Of a stretch of 64,000 nt of DNA, positions 42,545 to 52,900 are shown piece by piece (position 1 is the first letter of the stretch; every line of letters starts with the position of its first letter). The stretch lies in contig NZ_LAVS01000086.1 of NCBI RefSeq assembly GCF_000986865.1, positions 139,487-203,486 of the forward strand. Reading direction: 5' to 3'. The position numbers and the translations under genes were made by a program. This stretch comes from Rheinheimera mesophila (GTDB lineage Bacteria > Pseudomonadota > Gammaproteobacteria > Enterobacterales > Alteromonadaceae). The notes beneath the pieces were generated by a model that saw only the letters and a list, made by a program, of their open reading frames with translations, did no database searches and was not told the origin of the DNA.

Positions 42545-42560
42545 CTGTTGGTTTATACAG
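42545..42560 (-). promoter_or_regulatory. LexA box of dinB
   Basis: The 16-base site has perfect CTGT and ACAG ends with an 8-base A/T-rich core, as in the SOS consensus CTGT-N8-ACAG. It lies 10 bases before the dinB start codon, where repression would block transcription or early elongation. Confidence 0.85.
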
Positions 42561-42769
42561 TTACATGATTGACCAGTTTTGGTTTTTTGTAAAGTCAGAC
42601 ACTGGTTATATTTACAGCTTATATCATTACTCCACCGACCACCCATCCGAAATCTGTTTTTGGAAGTTTAGATGGCTATTTTATAGCTGCATCTTTGGCG
42701 GATTCCATGTAGAATACAGCGCAGTTTTTTTGTAAATAGCCTGGCCCTTTTGGCCCCCTGGGAGCAAGC

Positions 42770-44023
42770 ATGTTAAAGCGCGAAATGAACATTGCCGATT
42801 TTGATCCGGAATTATGGCAATCCATTACCAATGAAACCCAACGTCAGGAAGATCACATTGAACTGATCGCTTCTGAAAACTATGCCAGCCCACGCGTGTT
42901 GCAGGCTCAGGGGTCTCAGTTAACGAACAAATATGCTGAAGGTTACCCGCATAAGCGTTATTACGGTGGTTGTGAGTACGTGGACGTGGCTGAAGATTTA
43001 GCTATCGCCCGTGCGAAAGAGTTATTTGGCGCCGATTATGCAAACGTGCAACCGCATTCAGGCTCTCAGGCCAACTCAGCAGTATTCTTAGCTTTATTAA
43101 ATGCAGGCGATACCATTTTAGGTATGAGTCTGGCGCACGGTGGTCATTTGACTCACGGTGCTACGGTCAGCTCCTCAGGCAAGCTATACAAAGCGGTACA
43201 ATATGGCCTGCATCCTGAAACTGGTGTGATTGATTATGCTCAGGCTGAAGCTTTAGCCTTGGAACACAAACCAAAATTAATTATCGCTGGTTTCTCTGCT
43301 TATTCAGGCATTATTGACTGGAAGAAATTCCGTGAAATCGCCGATAAAGTCGGTGCTTACCTGATGGTAGATATGGCGCACGTGGCTGGTTTAGTGGCCG
43401 CTGGTTTGTATCCAAACCCGGTGCCAGTGGCTGATGTAGTCACAACGACGACTCACAAAACTTTAGCTGGTCCCCGTGGTGGTTTGATTCTGGCCCGTAA
43501 AAACGAAGAGATCGAAAAGAAACTGAACTCTGCGGTTTTCCCTGGTGGTCAGGGTGGTCCTTTGATGCATGTGATCGCTGCTAAAGCCGTTGCGTTCAAA
43601 GAAGCGCTGCAACCAGAGTTTAAAGTTTATCAGCAGCAAGTGCTGAAGAACGCTGTGGCTATGTGTGATGAAATGATCAAACGTGGTTATAAGATCGTGT
43701 CTGGTGGTACGCAAAACCATTTATTCCTGATGGATTTAATCGACAAAGACATCACAGGTAAAGAAGCGGATGCCTGGTTAGGTCTGGCTCATATCACAGT
43801 GAACAAAAACTCTGTGCCCAATGACCCACGTTCGCCATTTGTCACCAGCGGTTTACGCATCGGTACTCCTGCTATTACCCGTCGTGGTTTTAAAGAAGCA
43901 GAAGCCCGTTTAGTGGCAAGCCTGATTTGTGATGTGTTGGACAGCCGTGGTGATGCTGGCGTGATTGACAAAGTTCGGGCTCAGGTGTCTGAAGTCTGTC
44001 GCCGTCTGCCGGTTTATGCCTGA
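42770..44023 (+). CDS. glyA: Serine hydroxymethyltransferase
   Basis: This 417-residue PLP enzyme converts serine and tetrahydrofolate to glycine and methylene-tetrahydrofolate. The start [17 protein letters not shown] matches E. coli GlyA nearly residue for residue. The PLP Lys lies in [14 protein letters not shown]. Length equals E. coli (417). It is followed by a terminator before nrdR; the glyA-nrdR-ribD order is common in gammaproteobacteria. Confidence 0.98.
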   Translation: MLKREMNIADFDPELWQSITNETQRQEDHIELIASENYASPRVLQAQGSQLTNKYAEGYPHKRYYGGCEYVDVAEDLAIARAKELFGADYANVQPHSGSQANSAVFLALLNAGDTILGMSLAHGGHLTHGATVSSSGKLYKAVQYGLHPETGVIDYAQAEALALEHKPKLIIAGFSAYSGIIDWKKFREIADKVGAYLMVDMAHVAGLVAAGLYPNPVPVADVVTTTTHKTLAGPRGGLILARKNEEIEKKLNSAVFPGGQGGPLMHVIAAKAVAFKEALQPEFKVYQQQVLKNAVAMCDEMIKRGYKIVSGGTQNHLFLMDLIDKDITGKEADAWLGLAHITVNKNSVPNDPRSPFVTSGLRIGTPAITRRGFKEAEARLVASLICDVLDSRGDAGVIDKVRAQVSEVCRRLPVYA

Positions 44024-44060
44024 TAGTCCGCGATGACTGAACAAAGATAGAGTGTTATGA

Positions 44061-44086
44061 TGGCCGCTTAATGCGGCCATTTTTTT
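44061..44086 (+). terminator. Rho-independent terminator after glyA
   Basis: TGGCCGC (44061-44067) pairs with GCGGCCA (44073-44079) with a 5-base loop, then seven Ts. It lies just before the nrdR ribosome site. Confidence 0.9.
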
Positions 44087-44098
44087 CGGAGAAATTCC

Positions 44099-44551
44099 GT
44101 GTTTTGTCCTTTTTGTCGTGCCGACGATACCAAAGTTATAGACTCCCGCTTAGTGGCGGACGGGTCCCAGGTAAAAAGACGACGTGAATGTGGCGCCTGC
44201 CATGAACGTTTTACCACCTTTGAAGCTGCCGAACTGGTGATGCCCCGCATCGTAAAACGCGATGGTTCCCGCGAGCCTTATAACGAGGCCAAGCTGCGCA
44301 GTGGGGTGATGCGTGCACTGGAAAAGCGTCCTGTGCCTACAGAGCAAATTGAATCCCTGATCAGCAAAGTGGAGAGTTTATTACGCGCTACAGGTGAGCG
44401 CGAAGTACCAAGTCAGTTATTGGGAACACTGATTATGGATGAGCTGGTGAAACTGGATAAAGTAGCGTACGTGCGTTTTGCATCCGTCTACCGCTCCTTT
44501 AAAGATATCCGTGAGTTTGGAGAAGAAATTGCCCGGCTTGGAGACAACTAA
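44099..44551 (+). CDS. nrdR: Transcriptional repressor NrdR
   Basis: This 150-residue repressor of ribonucleotide reductase genes has an N-terminal zinc ribbon (CPFC at 3-6 and CGACH near 31-35) and a central ATP-cone (about 49-139) that senses ATP/dATP. The start is a GTG at 44099 with GGAG 7 bases upstream; it gives the family start MFCPFC. The stop abuts ribD (44552), so the two are co-translated. Length equals E. coli NrdR (149). Confidence 0.96.
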   Translation: MFCPFCRADDTKVIDSRLVADGSQVKRRRECGACHERFTTFEAAELVMPRIVKRDGSREPYNEAKLRSGVMRALEKRPVPTEQIESLISKVESLLRATGEREVPSQLLGTLIMDELVKLDKVAYVRFASVYRSFKDIREFGEEIARLGDN

Positions 44552-45676
44552 GTGAGTTTTACTGAACTCGATCATCAGTATATGGCCCGAGCCATCGAAC
44601 TTGCCTCAAAAGGCCGTTTTACCACAGCTCCTAACCCTAATGTCGGCTCTGTGATCGTGCGTGATGGTGAAATAGTAGGTGAGGGTTACCATCGTCAGGC
44701 CGGTGGTCCGCATGCCGAGGTATTCGCCTTGCGTCAGGCCGGACATCTCGCCTCTGGTGCTACCTGTTATGTTACGTTAGAGCCTTGTAGTCATTATGGC
44801 CGAACCGGGCCTTGTGCTTTGGCGCTGGTCAATGCTGGTGTGAAAAAAGTCATAGTAGCTATGCTGGATCCGAACCCTTTAGTGGCTGGCCGTGGTATTC
44901 AAATTTTAAAAGATGCAGGTATAGAAGTGCAGGTGGGTTTGTTAGAACAGCAAGCCCGTGGCTTAAATCCCGGCTTTTTAAGCCGGATGGAGCGGCAAAC
45001 CCCTTATATCCGGCTCAAACTTGCCGCCAGTCTGGATGGGCGTATTGCGCTTGCCAATGGTAAAAGCCAGTGGATAAGCTCTGCAGAGTCCCGTTCTGAT
45101 GTGCAACTGATGCGCGCTCAATCCCATGCCATTTTATCAACGGCCACTACTGTGCTGGCTGACAATGCCCGCTTAACAGTACGAGCTGAAGACCTGGCTA
45201 TTAGCACTCTGGATGATGGCTCTGTGCGTCAGCCCATCCGGGTTATTTTAGATCGTTGCCTTAAATTAACAGGCCAGGAGCTTTTGTTTTCACAAAATGG
45301 CCCCATAGTGCTGGTGCATGATAAGCAATTCAGCGCCGGATTTGAGCATCCGCTGGTGCGTTTTATTGCGCTGGATGCCGATGAGTCAGGCCTGAATTTA
45401 AATCAATTAATGTCTGTGTTGGCCAAAGAACAAATCAACGACTTGTGGGTTGAAGCCGGAGCCGTGCTGGCCGGTGCTTTGTGGCAGGCAGGCTTAGTGG
45501 ATGAATTGATTGTCTATCAGGCACCTGTGTTGTTAGGAGACAAAGCCAAAGCCATGCTGCAGTTACCTGACTACCAAGAGCTTTGTCAGGCTCAGCATTT
45601 TGCCTGGACTTCAGTGGAAACACTGGGGCCTGATCTAAAATTAACAGCAAGGTTAAAGTCATGTTTACCGGAATAA
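44552..45676 (+). CDS. ribD: Riboflavin biosynthesis deaminase/reductase RibD
   Basis: This 374-residue bifunctional enzyme carries out the second and third steps of riboflavin synthesis. The deaminase domain (1-145) has the zinc site HAEVFAL and CYVTLEPCSHYGRTGPC. The reductase domain (about 148-370) begins YIRLKLAASLDGRIAL. The start is a GTG directly after the nrdR stop. It overlaps ribE by 16 bases. Confidence 0.96.
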   Translation: MSFTELDHQYMARAIELASKGRFTTAPNPNVGSVIVRDGEIVGEGYHRQAGGPHAEVFALRQAGHLASGATCYVTLEPCSHYGRTGPCALALVNAGVKKVIVAMLDPNPLVAGRGIQILKDAGIEVQVGLLEQQARGLNPGFLSRMERQTPYIRLKLAASLDGRIALANGKSQWISSAESRSDVQLMRAQSHAILSTATTVLADNARLTVRAEDLAISTLDDGSVRQPIRVILDRCLKLTGQELLFSQNGPIVLVHDKQFSAGFEHPLVRFIALDADESGLNLNQLMSVLAKEQINDLWVEAGAVLAGALWQAGLVDELIVYQAPVLLGDKAKAMLQLPDYQELCQAQHFAWTSVETLGPDLKLTARLKSCLPE

Positions 45677-46311
45677 TAGAAGCCACAGGTCGGGTCAGCG
45701 CCATTCAGGTTTCAGGTGTGGATTTAAAACTGACGATTGAATCCCACAGTCTGGATTTTTCTGATGTCAAACTGGGCGACAGTATTGCCAGCAATGGCGT
45801 GTGTTTGACCGTCACTGCGTTACATGGCAACAGCTTTAACGCCGATGTGTCGGGGGAAACGGTAAAGCGTACTTTGTTTGGACAGTATAAAATAGGGCAG
45901 TTACTGAACTTAGAAAAAGCCTTACTGGCGACGGGGCGCTTAGGCGGCCATTTGGTCAGCGGCCATGTCGATGGCATCAGTAGTGTCGAAAAAATTGAGA
46001 AATTTGGCGAAGCCTGGCAAGTCTGGATCAAAATGCCAACAGACTTAGCCCATTACATTGCCGAAAAAGGTTCTATTACGGTGGATGGTATTAGCCTGAC
46101 CGTTAATGAGTTAAGTGCCAGTGCTTTTCGTTTAACCATAGTGCCACATACGGCACGTGAAACTACGTTGATGAACCTCAAAGCTGGCAGTCAGGTACAT
46201 CTGGAAGTGGATTTAATCGCACGTTATTTAGAACGTTTGCTACAAGGCCGTCAGCAGTCTGGTAGCAAAGGTTTAACTATGGATTTATTGCAACAACGTG
46301 GTTTTTTATAA
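45661..46311 (+). CDS. ribE: Riboflavin synthase alpha chain
   Basis: This 216-residue enzyme joins two lumazines to make riboflavin. It has two similar lumazine-binding domains: the first starts MFTGIIEATGRV and the second about residue 98 (GGHLVSGHVDGISSVEKI). Both the N-terminal MFTGI motif and GVCLTV are intact. Translationally coupled to ribD, 23 bases ahead of ribBX. Confidence 0.96.
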   Translation: MFTGIIEATGRVSAIQVSGVDLKLTIESHSLDFSDVKLGDSIASNGVCLTVTALHGNSFNADVSGETVKRTLFGQYKIGQLLNLEKALLATGRLGGHLVSGHVDGISSVEKIEKFGEAWQVWIKMPTDLAHYIAEKGSITVDGISLTVNELSASAFRLTIVPHTARETTLMNLKAGSQVHLEVDLIARYLERLLQGRQQSGSKGLTMDLLQQRGFL

Positions 46312-46334
46312 CGCTCTAGGGCCTAAGGTAAAGT

Positions 46335-47444
46335 ATGCAACTGAATACACCAGCAGAAATTATTGAAGATATTCGTCAGGGTAAAATGGTAATTCTGATG
46401 GATGATGAAGACCGCGAAAACGAAGGCGATTTGGTGATGGCGGCTGAATACGTCACGCCTGATGCCGTCAATTTTATGGCCACTCATGGCCGGGGTTTAA
46501 TTTGTTTAACCCTGACGAAAAAGCGCTGTGAGCAGTTAAAGCTGCCTCTGATGGTGGATAAAAACTTATCGCCATTTTCTACGGCTTTTACCTTATCGAT
46601 TGAAGCGGCTGAAGGCGTGACCACAGGCATTTCAGCAGCCGATCGGGCTCGCACTGTCAAAGCTGCTGTCGCCCGTGACGCCAAGCCAACAGATATTGTG
46701 TATCCGGGTCATATCTTCCCATTGATGGCGCAGGACGGTGGTGTGTTAGTGCGTGCTGGTCATACCGAAGCAGGCTGTGATTTAGCCCGTTTAGCAGGTT
46801 TAGAACCTGCGGCTATGATTGTTGAAATTTTAAACGAAGACGGCACTATGGCGCGCCGACCAGACCTGGAAATTTTTGCGCAAAAACATGGTATTAAAAT
46901 TGGCACCATAGCGGATTTAATTGAATACCGTAATTTGCACGAAACCACTATTGAACAAGTGGCCAGTTGTCAGTTACCGACAGAATTTGGCGAGTTTAAT
47001 CTGGTTACGTTCCGCGACACCATCGACAATCAAATTCATTTTGCTTTAGTCAAAGGCAAAGTGGAGGCAGAGCAGCCGACTTTAGTCCGGGTGCATTTGC
47101 ACAATACCTTCAGTGATTTGTTATTGTCTGACCGCGGTGCTAACCGCAGTTTTTCTTTGCACTGCGCGATGAAGCGTATCGCTGATGAAGGTGGAGTGCT
47201 GGTGCTGTTGGGCAAAAACGAGAGCAGTGCTGAGTTGGTGCAGATGGTACAAAACTTTGAGGCCGAGGATAAAGGCGAAAAAGCCAAAACTGAACTTTGG
47301 AAAGGCACCTCCCGCAATGTCGGCGTGGGCTCTCAGATTCTGGCCAGTTTGGGTGTGAAAAAAATGCGCCTGCTCAGTGCGCCGAAAAAGTATCACGCAC
47401 TCTCGGGCTTTGGCCTGGAAGTTGTCGACTATGTGTCTGAATAA
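46335..47444 (+). CDS. ribBX: DHBP synthase fused to a degenerate GTP cyclohydrolase II domain (RibBX)
   Basis: This 369-residue fusion makes 3,4-dihydroxy-2-butanone 4-phosphate from ribulose 5-phosphate. The N-terminal synthase (1-200) is intact: [30 protein letters not shown] and [13 protein letters not shown]. The C-terminal 165 residues follow the RibA fold (from [18 protein letters not shown]), but where RibA has its zinc Cys in HSEC and CDC this protein has HLHNTF and ANRSF, so cyclohydrolase activity is very unlikely. Proteins of this kind have been called RibBX in Shewanella and relatives. A separate RibA is expected elsewhere. No FMN riboswitch precedes it. Confidence 0.93.
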   Translation: MQLNTPAEIIEDIRQGKMVILMDDEDRENEGDLVMAAEYVTPDAVNFMATHGRGLICLTLTKKRCEQLKLPLMVDKNLSPFSTAFTLSIEAAEGVTTGISAADRARTVKAAVARDAKPTDIVYPGHIFPLMAQDGGVLVRAGHTEAGCDLARLAGLEPAAMIVEILNEDGTMARRPDLEIFAQKHGIKIGTIADLIEYRNLHETTIEQVASCQLPTEFGEFNLVTFRDTIDNQIHFALVKGKVEAEQPTLVRVHLHNTFSDLLLSDRGANRSFSLHCAMKRIADEGGVLVLLGKNESSAELVQMVQNFEAEDKGEKAKTELWKGTSRNVGVGSQILASLGVKKMRLLSAPKKYHALSGFGLEVVDYVSE

Positions 47445-47573
47445 GACTCTGTAACAACTGCTGCAGAAACAGTAGCAGGCAACGGGCTATCTTGTGTTAT
47501 CATGGCGCCCGTTTTTTTGAATTCTGGTGTTTAAAACCAATTTTTTGCAGCTAAATTGCAATAAGGACCTCCA

Positions 47574-48038
47574 ATGCAGGTGATTGAAGCAGGGTTAACC
47601 GCTAAAGGTAAAAAATTTGCCATCGTTGTGGCCAGATTCAACAGCTTTATTGTCGAAAGTTTATTAGACGGTGCTGTGGATACCTTAAAGCGTGTCGGCG
47701 ATATTGCTGATCAAGACATCACTGTAGTGCGTATCCCTGGCGCTTTTGAAATGCCGTTGGCTGTGCAAAAGATAGCGGCCAGTGGCAAGTACGATGCGAT
47801 CATCGCCTTAGGTGCTGTGATCCGTGGGGGAACACCTCATTTTGAATATGTAGCCGGCGAATGTACGAAAGGTCTGGCTCAGGTCATGATGCAGCACAGT
47901 ATTCCTGTGGCTTTTGGTGTGTTAACGGTCGACAGTATTGAACAGGCCGTAGAACGTGCCGGTACTAAAATGGGCAATAAAGGTGGCGAAGCCGCTATGT
48001 CTGCTTTAGAAATGGTAAACGTTCTTTCTCAGTTGTAG
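47574..48038 (+). CDS. ribH: 6,7-dimethyl-8-ribityllumazine synthase
   Basis: This 154-residue enzyme condenses the RibD and RibB products and forms the 60-subunit lumazine synthase shell in many bacteria. The N-terminal [17 protein letters not shown] and central [17 protein letters not shown] with the catalytic His are present. The gap of 129 bases before it holds a possible stem (ACGGGC with GCCCGT, then seven Ts) around 47482-47517. nusB follows 9 bases later. Confidence 0.96.
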   Translation: MQVIEAGLTAKGKKFAIVVARFNSFIVESLLDGAVDTLKRVGDIADQDITVVRIPGAFEMPLAVQKIAASGKYDAIIALGAVIRGGTPHFEYVAGECTKGLAQVMMQHSIPVAFGVLTVDSIEQAVERAGTKMGNKGGEAAMSALEMVNVLSQL

Positions 48039-48047
48039 GATTTGTTG

Positions 48048-48461
48048 ATGAAACCTAATGCACGTCGTTTAGCTCGTTCTTTGGCCGTTCAGGGTGTTTA
48101 TAGCTGGCAAGTCAGCAAAAACCCTGTAGGGGATATTGAGCAGCAGTTACTGCTGGAGCAAAACACCAAGCACCTGGATGTAGGCTATTTCCAGGATATT
48201 CTACGTGGTGTGGCTGTCAATCATCCGGTATTGGATGAAGCGGTAAAACCATTCTTAGACCGTCCGTTTGAAGAGATTGATTTGGTCGAAAAAGCCATAT
48301 TGCGTGTTTCTGCTTATGAGTTGAAATATCGTTTGGATGTGCCTTACAAAGTGGTGATTAACGAGGCTATCGAATTAGCCAAAGCCTTTGCCGCTGATGA
48401 CAGCCATAAGTTTGTCAACGGCATACTCGATAAAGCCGTCAAACGCCTGCGAACCGAATAA
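48048..48461 (+). CDS. nusB: Transcription antitermination factor NusB
   Basis: This 137-residue all-helical protein binds boxA RNA with NusE during rRNA antitermination. The start is the ATG at 48048 ([18 protein letters not shown]) with AGGA 7 bases upstream; TTG codons just before it are in frame but not needed. The N-terminal Arg-rich boxA surface and the C-terminal [12 protein letters not shown] motif are typical. Family length about 139. ribH-nusB-thiL-pgpA is the standard order. Confidence 0.96.
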   Translation: MKPNARRLARSLAVQGVYSWQVSKNPVGDIEQQLLLEQNTKHLDVGYFQDILRGVAVNHPVLDEAVKPFLDRPFEEIDLVEKAILRVSAYELKYRLDVPYKVVINEAIELAKAFAADDSHKFVNGILDKAVKRLRTE

Positions 48462-48470
48462 AAAATGGAG

Positions 48471-48493
48471 AGCCGGCGTAAGTCGGCTTTTTT
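48471..48493 (+). terminator. Terminator-like hairpin directly before thiL
   Basis: AGCCGGC (48471-48477) and GTCGGCT (48482-48488) form a 7-base stem around GTAA, followed by six Ts ending at 48493. The thiL ATG begins at the next base, so the structure occupies the space where a ribosome site should be. Confidence 0.8.
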
Positions 48494-49453
48494 ATGGGTG
48501 AATTTGAGTTAATTCAGCGTTGTTTTGCCGAAGCCGGCCGTAAACGTACAGACGTTGCCATTGGTATTGGCGATGACGGTGCCGTATTGCAGGTGCGGGA
48601 AGGCTGTGATCTGGTGATCACCACAGACAGCATGGTCGAAGGTATCCACTTCTTCCCGGATGTGGATCCACGTTCGCTTGGGCATAAATTGGTGGCGGTG
48701 AATGTCAGCGATCTAGCCGCTATGGGGGCCGAACCCTGCTGGCTGTCGCTGGCGTTAACTTTGCCTAAAGTGGATGAAGCCTGGTTAACTGCTTTTGCCG
48801 AAGGTTTAAGTGAAACAGCAGACTACTACAACTGTCAGTTGATAGGCGGTGACACCACCCGTGGTCCTTTAAGTTTAACCATGATTGCCAAAGGTGTTGT
48901 GCCTAAAGGTAAAGCCATTACCCGCGCTGGTGCGCAAAACGGCGATTATTTGTATGTAACCGGCACTTTGGGCGACGCCGCTCTAGGCTTACAGCTCGTA
49001 CAAAATAAGGTGGAAATCAGTAAAAAGCACCGCGCTCATATTCTGCAACGTTTTCATTATCCAACGGCCCGTGTGGCTTTAGGCCAGGCACTGCGTAATA
49101 TCGCAAGTTCGGCCATGGATGTGTCAGACGGTCTGGCCGGTGATTTATTACACATACTGCGCCGCTCAAAAGTGGGGGTCGTGGTGGATGTAAATAAATT
49201 GCCCATGTCTCAGGCGCTGAAAGATAGTTGCGATGCCGAACAAGCCTTAAAATATGCTCTGTCCGGGGGCGAAGATTACGAACTGTTATTTACTGTACCT
49301 GAGAATCGCCGCGGCTCCTTAGAAGTCTTGTTGTCGCCTTATGGTGTGCCTGTGACTTGTATTGGCCGCATTACAGGCGCTGTGGGCAAGCTGGAGTTTA
49401 AGCAGGGCGAACAGCCTTTTGTCTACCAGCATCAGGGGTTTGAGCATTTTTAA
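48494..49453 (+). CDS. thiL: Thiamine-monophosphate kinase
   Basis: This 319-residue kinase phosphorylates thiamine monophosphate to the active diphosphate. The N-terminal ATP-binding motif AIGIGDDGAVLQV and the metal-binding Asp in TTDSMVEGIHF are present, as are GGDTTRG and DVSDGLAGDL. The start ATG (MGEFELIQRCF) aligns with E. coli ThiL but has no ribosome site; the T run of a hairpin ends against it, and an in-frame stop lies 15 bases upstream, so no earlier start exists. It overlaps pgpA by one base. Confidence 0.95.
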   Translation: MGEFELIQRCFAEAGRKRTDVAIGIGDDGAVLQVREGCDLVITTDSMVEGIHFFPDVDPRSLGHKLVAVNVSDLAAMGAEPCWLSLALTLPKVDEAWLTAFAEGLSETADYYNCQLIGGDTTRGPLSLTMIAKGVVPKGKAITRAGAQNGDYLYVTGTLGDAALGLQLVQNKVEISKKHRAHILQRFHYPTARVALGQALRNIASSAMDVSDGLAGDLLHILRRSKVGVVVDVNKLPMSQALKDSCDAEQALKYALSGGEDYELLFTVPENRRGSLEVLLSPYGVPVTCIGRITGAVGKLEFKQGEQPFVYQHQGFEHF

Positions 49454-49947
49454 TGGCAACCACCGAACACAAAAAAGCTGCATTTGACCTGAGAAAATGG
49501 ACCCATTTTCTCGCTTTGGGCTTTGGATCAGGACTGGCGCCGAAAGCTCCAGGTACTTTTGGTACATTAGCTGCGTTGCCTTTGATTTATCTGCAATCCC
49601 TTCTGACGGCGCAGTTTGCATTGATCTGGGTATTATTTGCTTTTGTGCTGGGGTGTTACGTTTGTGGTCAGACGGCCAAAGATATTGGTGAGCATGACCA
49701 TGGCGCTATCGTCTGGGACGAAGTGGCGGGGTATAGCCTGGCGATGTGGTGTATTCCGTTTGAATGGCACTTTTTGTTATTGGGTTTTTTACTCTTTCGC
49801 TTTTTTGATATCGTCAAACCCTGGCCGATCCGCTTATTGGACAAAAAAGTCCATGGCGGCTTTGGCATTATGATTGACGATATGCTGGCAGGTTTCTTCA
49901 GTTGGTTGATTCTGTTCGCGCTGGTGCAGTGGCAAGCTTTTAGTTAA
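49453..49947 (+). CDS. pgpA: Phosphatidylglycerophosphatase A
   Basis: This 164-residue inner-membrane phosphatase makes phosphatidylglycerol from its phosphate. Three or so hydrophobic segments (about 40-65, 85-115, 140-160) surround the conserved polar motif HDHGAIVWDEVAGY with its acidic metal ligands, and FDIVKPWPIRLLDKKVHGG. Coupled to thiL by a TAATG overlap. Confidence 0.95.
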   Translation: MATTEHKKAAFDLRKWTHFLALGFGSGLAPKAPGTFGTLAALPLIYLQSLLTAQFALIWVLFAFVLGCYVCGQTAKDIGEHDHGAIVWDEVAGYSLAMWCIPFEWHFLLLGFLLFRFFDIVKPWPIRLLDKKVHGGFGIMIDDMLAGFFSWLILFALVQWQAFS

Positions 49948-49970
49948 GATAAATTTTTCCCTGCGACCTG

Positions 49971-52900
49971 GTGATTTTTGTGCGTTTTGCGCCTTTGGTT
50001 TTTTTAGTCTTTTTCTGCTTTTGCCTGTCGGCGCAGAGCCAGACAGGCTCTGTGTATGATTTTGATATCAAACACTGGAACAGTGCCGACGGTTTGTCTT
50101 CCAACTCAGTCCGGGCCATCAGTCAAGATCAGCAGGGCTATTTGTGGATCGGTACCTTGTATGGTTTAAACCGTTTCGACGGCCACCATTTCACTCAATT
50201 CAGCACCAAAAACAGTCGTCAGCTTGCCAGTAACTCCATCAATAAATTGCTGTTGGATCAGCAAGGTTATATGTGGGTTGGCACCAAGGCGGGTTTATCC
50301 GGTTTTAATCCACAGACCTTAAAATTTGACCGATACCCTATTCTGGCCGAAGTGACCTCTATAGTGCAGGTGGCACCAGATGAGTTATGGGTTGCGGCTG
50401 AGAATCTGTTTAAGGTTAAACAAGGTAAAGTCAGCCGTATTCACAGCGTAAAAGAGGCTGTGATGCAGATGGAAAAAGCCGGAAACGCGGTTTGGATCAG
50501 CACGGCCCGTTCTTTGTATAAGCTGGATCTACAAGGCCAAACTCAGCGCATCCCGCTACCTGAAGAGTTACAGCAATACCCGCTCTATGATTTAAGCTGG
50601 TTTAGTGACAGCCTGCATTTTGCCAGTGAGTCGGGTTATTTCCATCTGGATGAGCAACAGCAGGTGGTGCGTTGTGAGCTATCCGGTGCCGATAATTCTG
50701 CCATTTATAAACTGTTCCGCGATAGCTCCGGTAACGATTGGATCTCAGGTTACAACACACTCTATCATCGACAGGCGGGGCAGGATTGGCAGCAAATCAG
50801 TGCGGAAGAGCTGGGGAGCTCGCCCTGGTTTAGCGATATCTTTGAAGACAGAGACCAGAATATTTGGATGGCAAGTTTCAGTGAGGGCCTGTATCGGGCT
50901 TCTCCCGGAAAAATGCGTCGTGTGATAGGGCAAGGCCAGCAGGATATGGTCGTGCGTAGCGTGCGTTATTCTGCGCGGTTAAACAGTCTTTTGGTGGCTA
51001 CGCAAACCAATGTTGGATTATTAAAATCAGATCAGCACTTCATCGAGCTGGTGGACCATCAGGCGCTGGGACAAAGCACAGTGTTTGATTTTTATGATAG
51101 AAATAACCAGCTCTGGCTCGGCACAGACAATGGCTTACTGCTGTACAATTTTGATGATCAAAAAGTCAGTCGTCCTTTTAAAGAATTAGCGTCCAGCGCT
51201 ATTCGGGTTGTACAACCTCATGCGCAGGCTGGCCTTTGGTTTGGCGGTGCTGGCGGGCTTTATCACTACGATGGCAAGACGCTGACGGCAGCTCCGTTTA
51301 ATGCGGATCTGGAGTCTGGTTTTGTCACTGTGATTGAAGCTCAGAAGCATGATCTGCTGATCGGTACGACCAGTGGTTTGTACTGGTATCAACAGGAGAA
51401 ACTTAACAGAGTCGGCTTGGGCACGCCGCTGTTCGGTGCTTATATCACCAGCGTATTGACTTTGCCTGGGCAGCACATGCTGGTCGCAACCCTGGATGAT
51501 GGCCTGTTTATTAAAACAGCACAGGGACAATGGCAGCAATATGACAGCAGTAATGGTCTGCCTTTGGATCCGGTGATCAGTTTATGGTACGACCAAGATA
51601 CGGATTATGTCTGGGCCAGTAGCTTAAAAGGCGTCTTCAGATTTACTCCCCCGCAAAAAGCCGATGGCAGTCCGCTGTTAAATTTCGAACTGATCTTATC
51701 CCCTTATGACCGGCAACTGGGAACAGCGCCCGGACGCTGTTGTAATGGTGCAGGCCACAGCAAAGTAGCTAAGTGGCAGGATCAGTTATGGTACCCCAGT
51801 TTAAAAGGTTTAGTGGCTGTGCCATTGCAGTTAAAAATGGCACCGGACAGAGCGTTACAACCTTTGCTGCAGGATGTCACCGGGCAAAAATCTTATGCTC
51901 TGCTACCGGATCAACGTCAGTTGGTGTTGGATACCTCCGATCGCAACATCAGTATCAGCTATAGTGCATTGGAATTTATCAAAGCCAACGCTATTGAATT
52001 TCGTTATCAGCTCAAAGATTTTGATACCGAATGGCAACACGTAGGCCAACGCCGTGAGGCTATCTATACCAACCTGCCACCAGGGCGTTATCAGTTTGTT
52101 GTCCAGGCCCGTTATAGCAGTCAAAGCTGGACTGATCAGCAACAACTTCGTTTAGATCTGGTTGTGCCACGGTTATTTACCGAAACTGTGGTCTACAAAG
52201 GGTTGTGGCTATTGCTGGTTGTACTGGCCTTATATGGTTTGGCCTGGTTGTGGCGGCGCAATGCGGTGATGCAGCAGCAGGAATTGAGCAAACTGGTACG
52301 TTTGCGCACTGCTGAGCTTGAAAGCAGTAATGCGCGTTTGTATGAACTCAACGAGCAGCTATCGCAACTGACCCACAAAGACACCTTAACAGGGCTTCGA
52401 AATCGTCGTTTCCTGTTTGAGCAGTTACCCAAAGACATAGAGCAATACCAACACAACAGAGATGCCATGCTGCAACAGGGCAAGTGTATCGCCTTGTTGC
52501 AACTGGATATGGATAATTTTAAATCGATTAACGATCTGTATGGCAACAGTGCAGGGGATAGCGTGTTGCAGCAAATCAGTGGCTTACTGCTGCGAGAAAG
52601 CCGTGGCGCCGATTATGTGGTGCGTTATGCGGGCGAGCAGTTTGTACTGGTGTTGCGGGATGTGGAATTTGCATCAGTAAAGGATGTGGCATTACAGCTG
52701 AATCAACTGGTGGCTCAGGCTCATTTTCAGATCCCGGATGGCCGTACTGTATCTTTAACCTGTTCCATTGGCTATAGCTGCTTCCCGCTGGAGTTAGTCG
52801 GTGGACAGCTCATCTCCTGGGAGATCTCATTGCAGTTATCTGAAATCGCCCTTCGCAAAGTCAAACAATCAGGTCGTAATGGCTGTGCTACGTTAGGTTT

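Noticed and set aside
42425-42646. Small ORF upstream of dinB on the minus strand (74 codons)
   Set aside because: It overlaps the LexA box and the start of dinB in another frame and has no ribosome site or family.
47445-47573. FMN riboswitch before ribH, or in the rib cluster generally
   Set aside because: None of the conserved FMN aptamer blocks (such as AGGGC...GGTGAAATTCC) was seen before ribD, ribBX or ribH.
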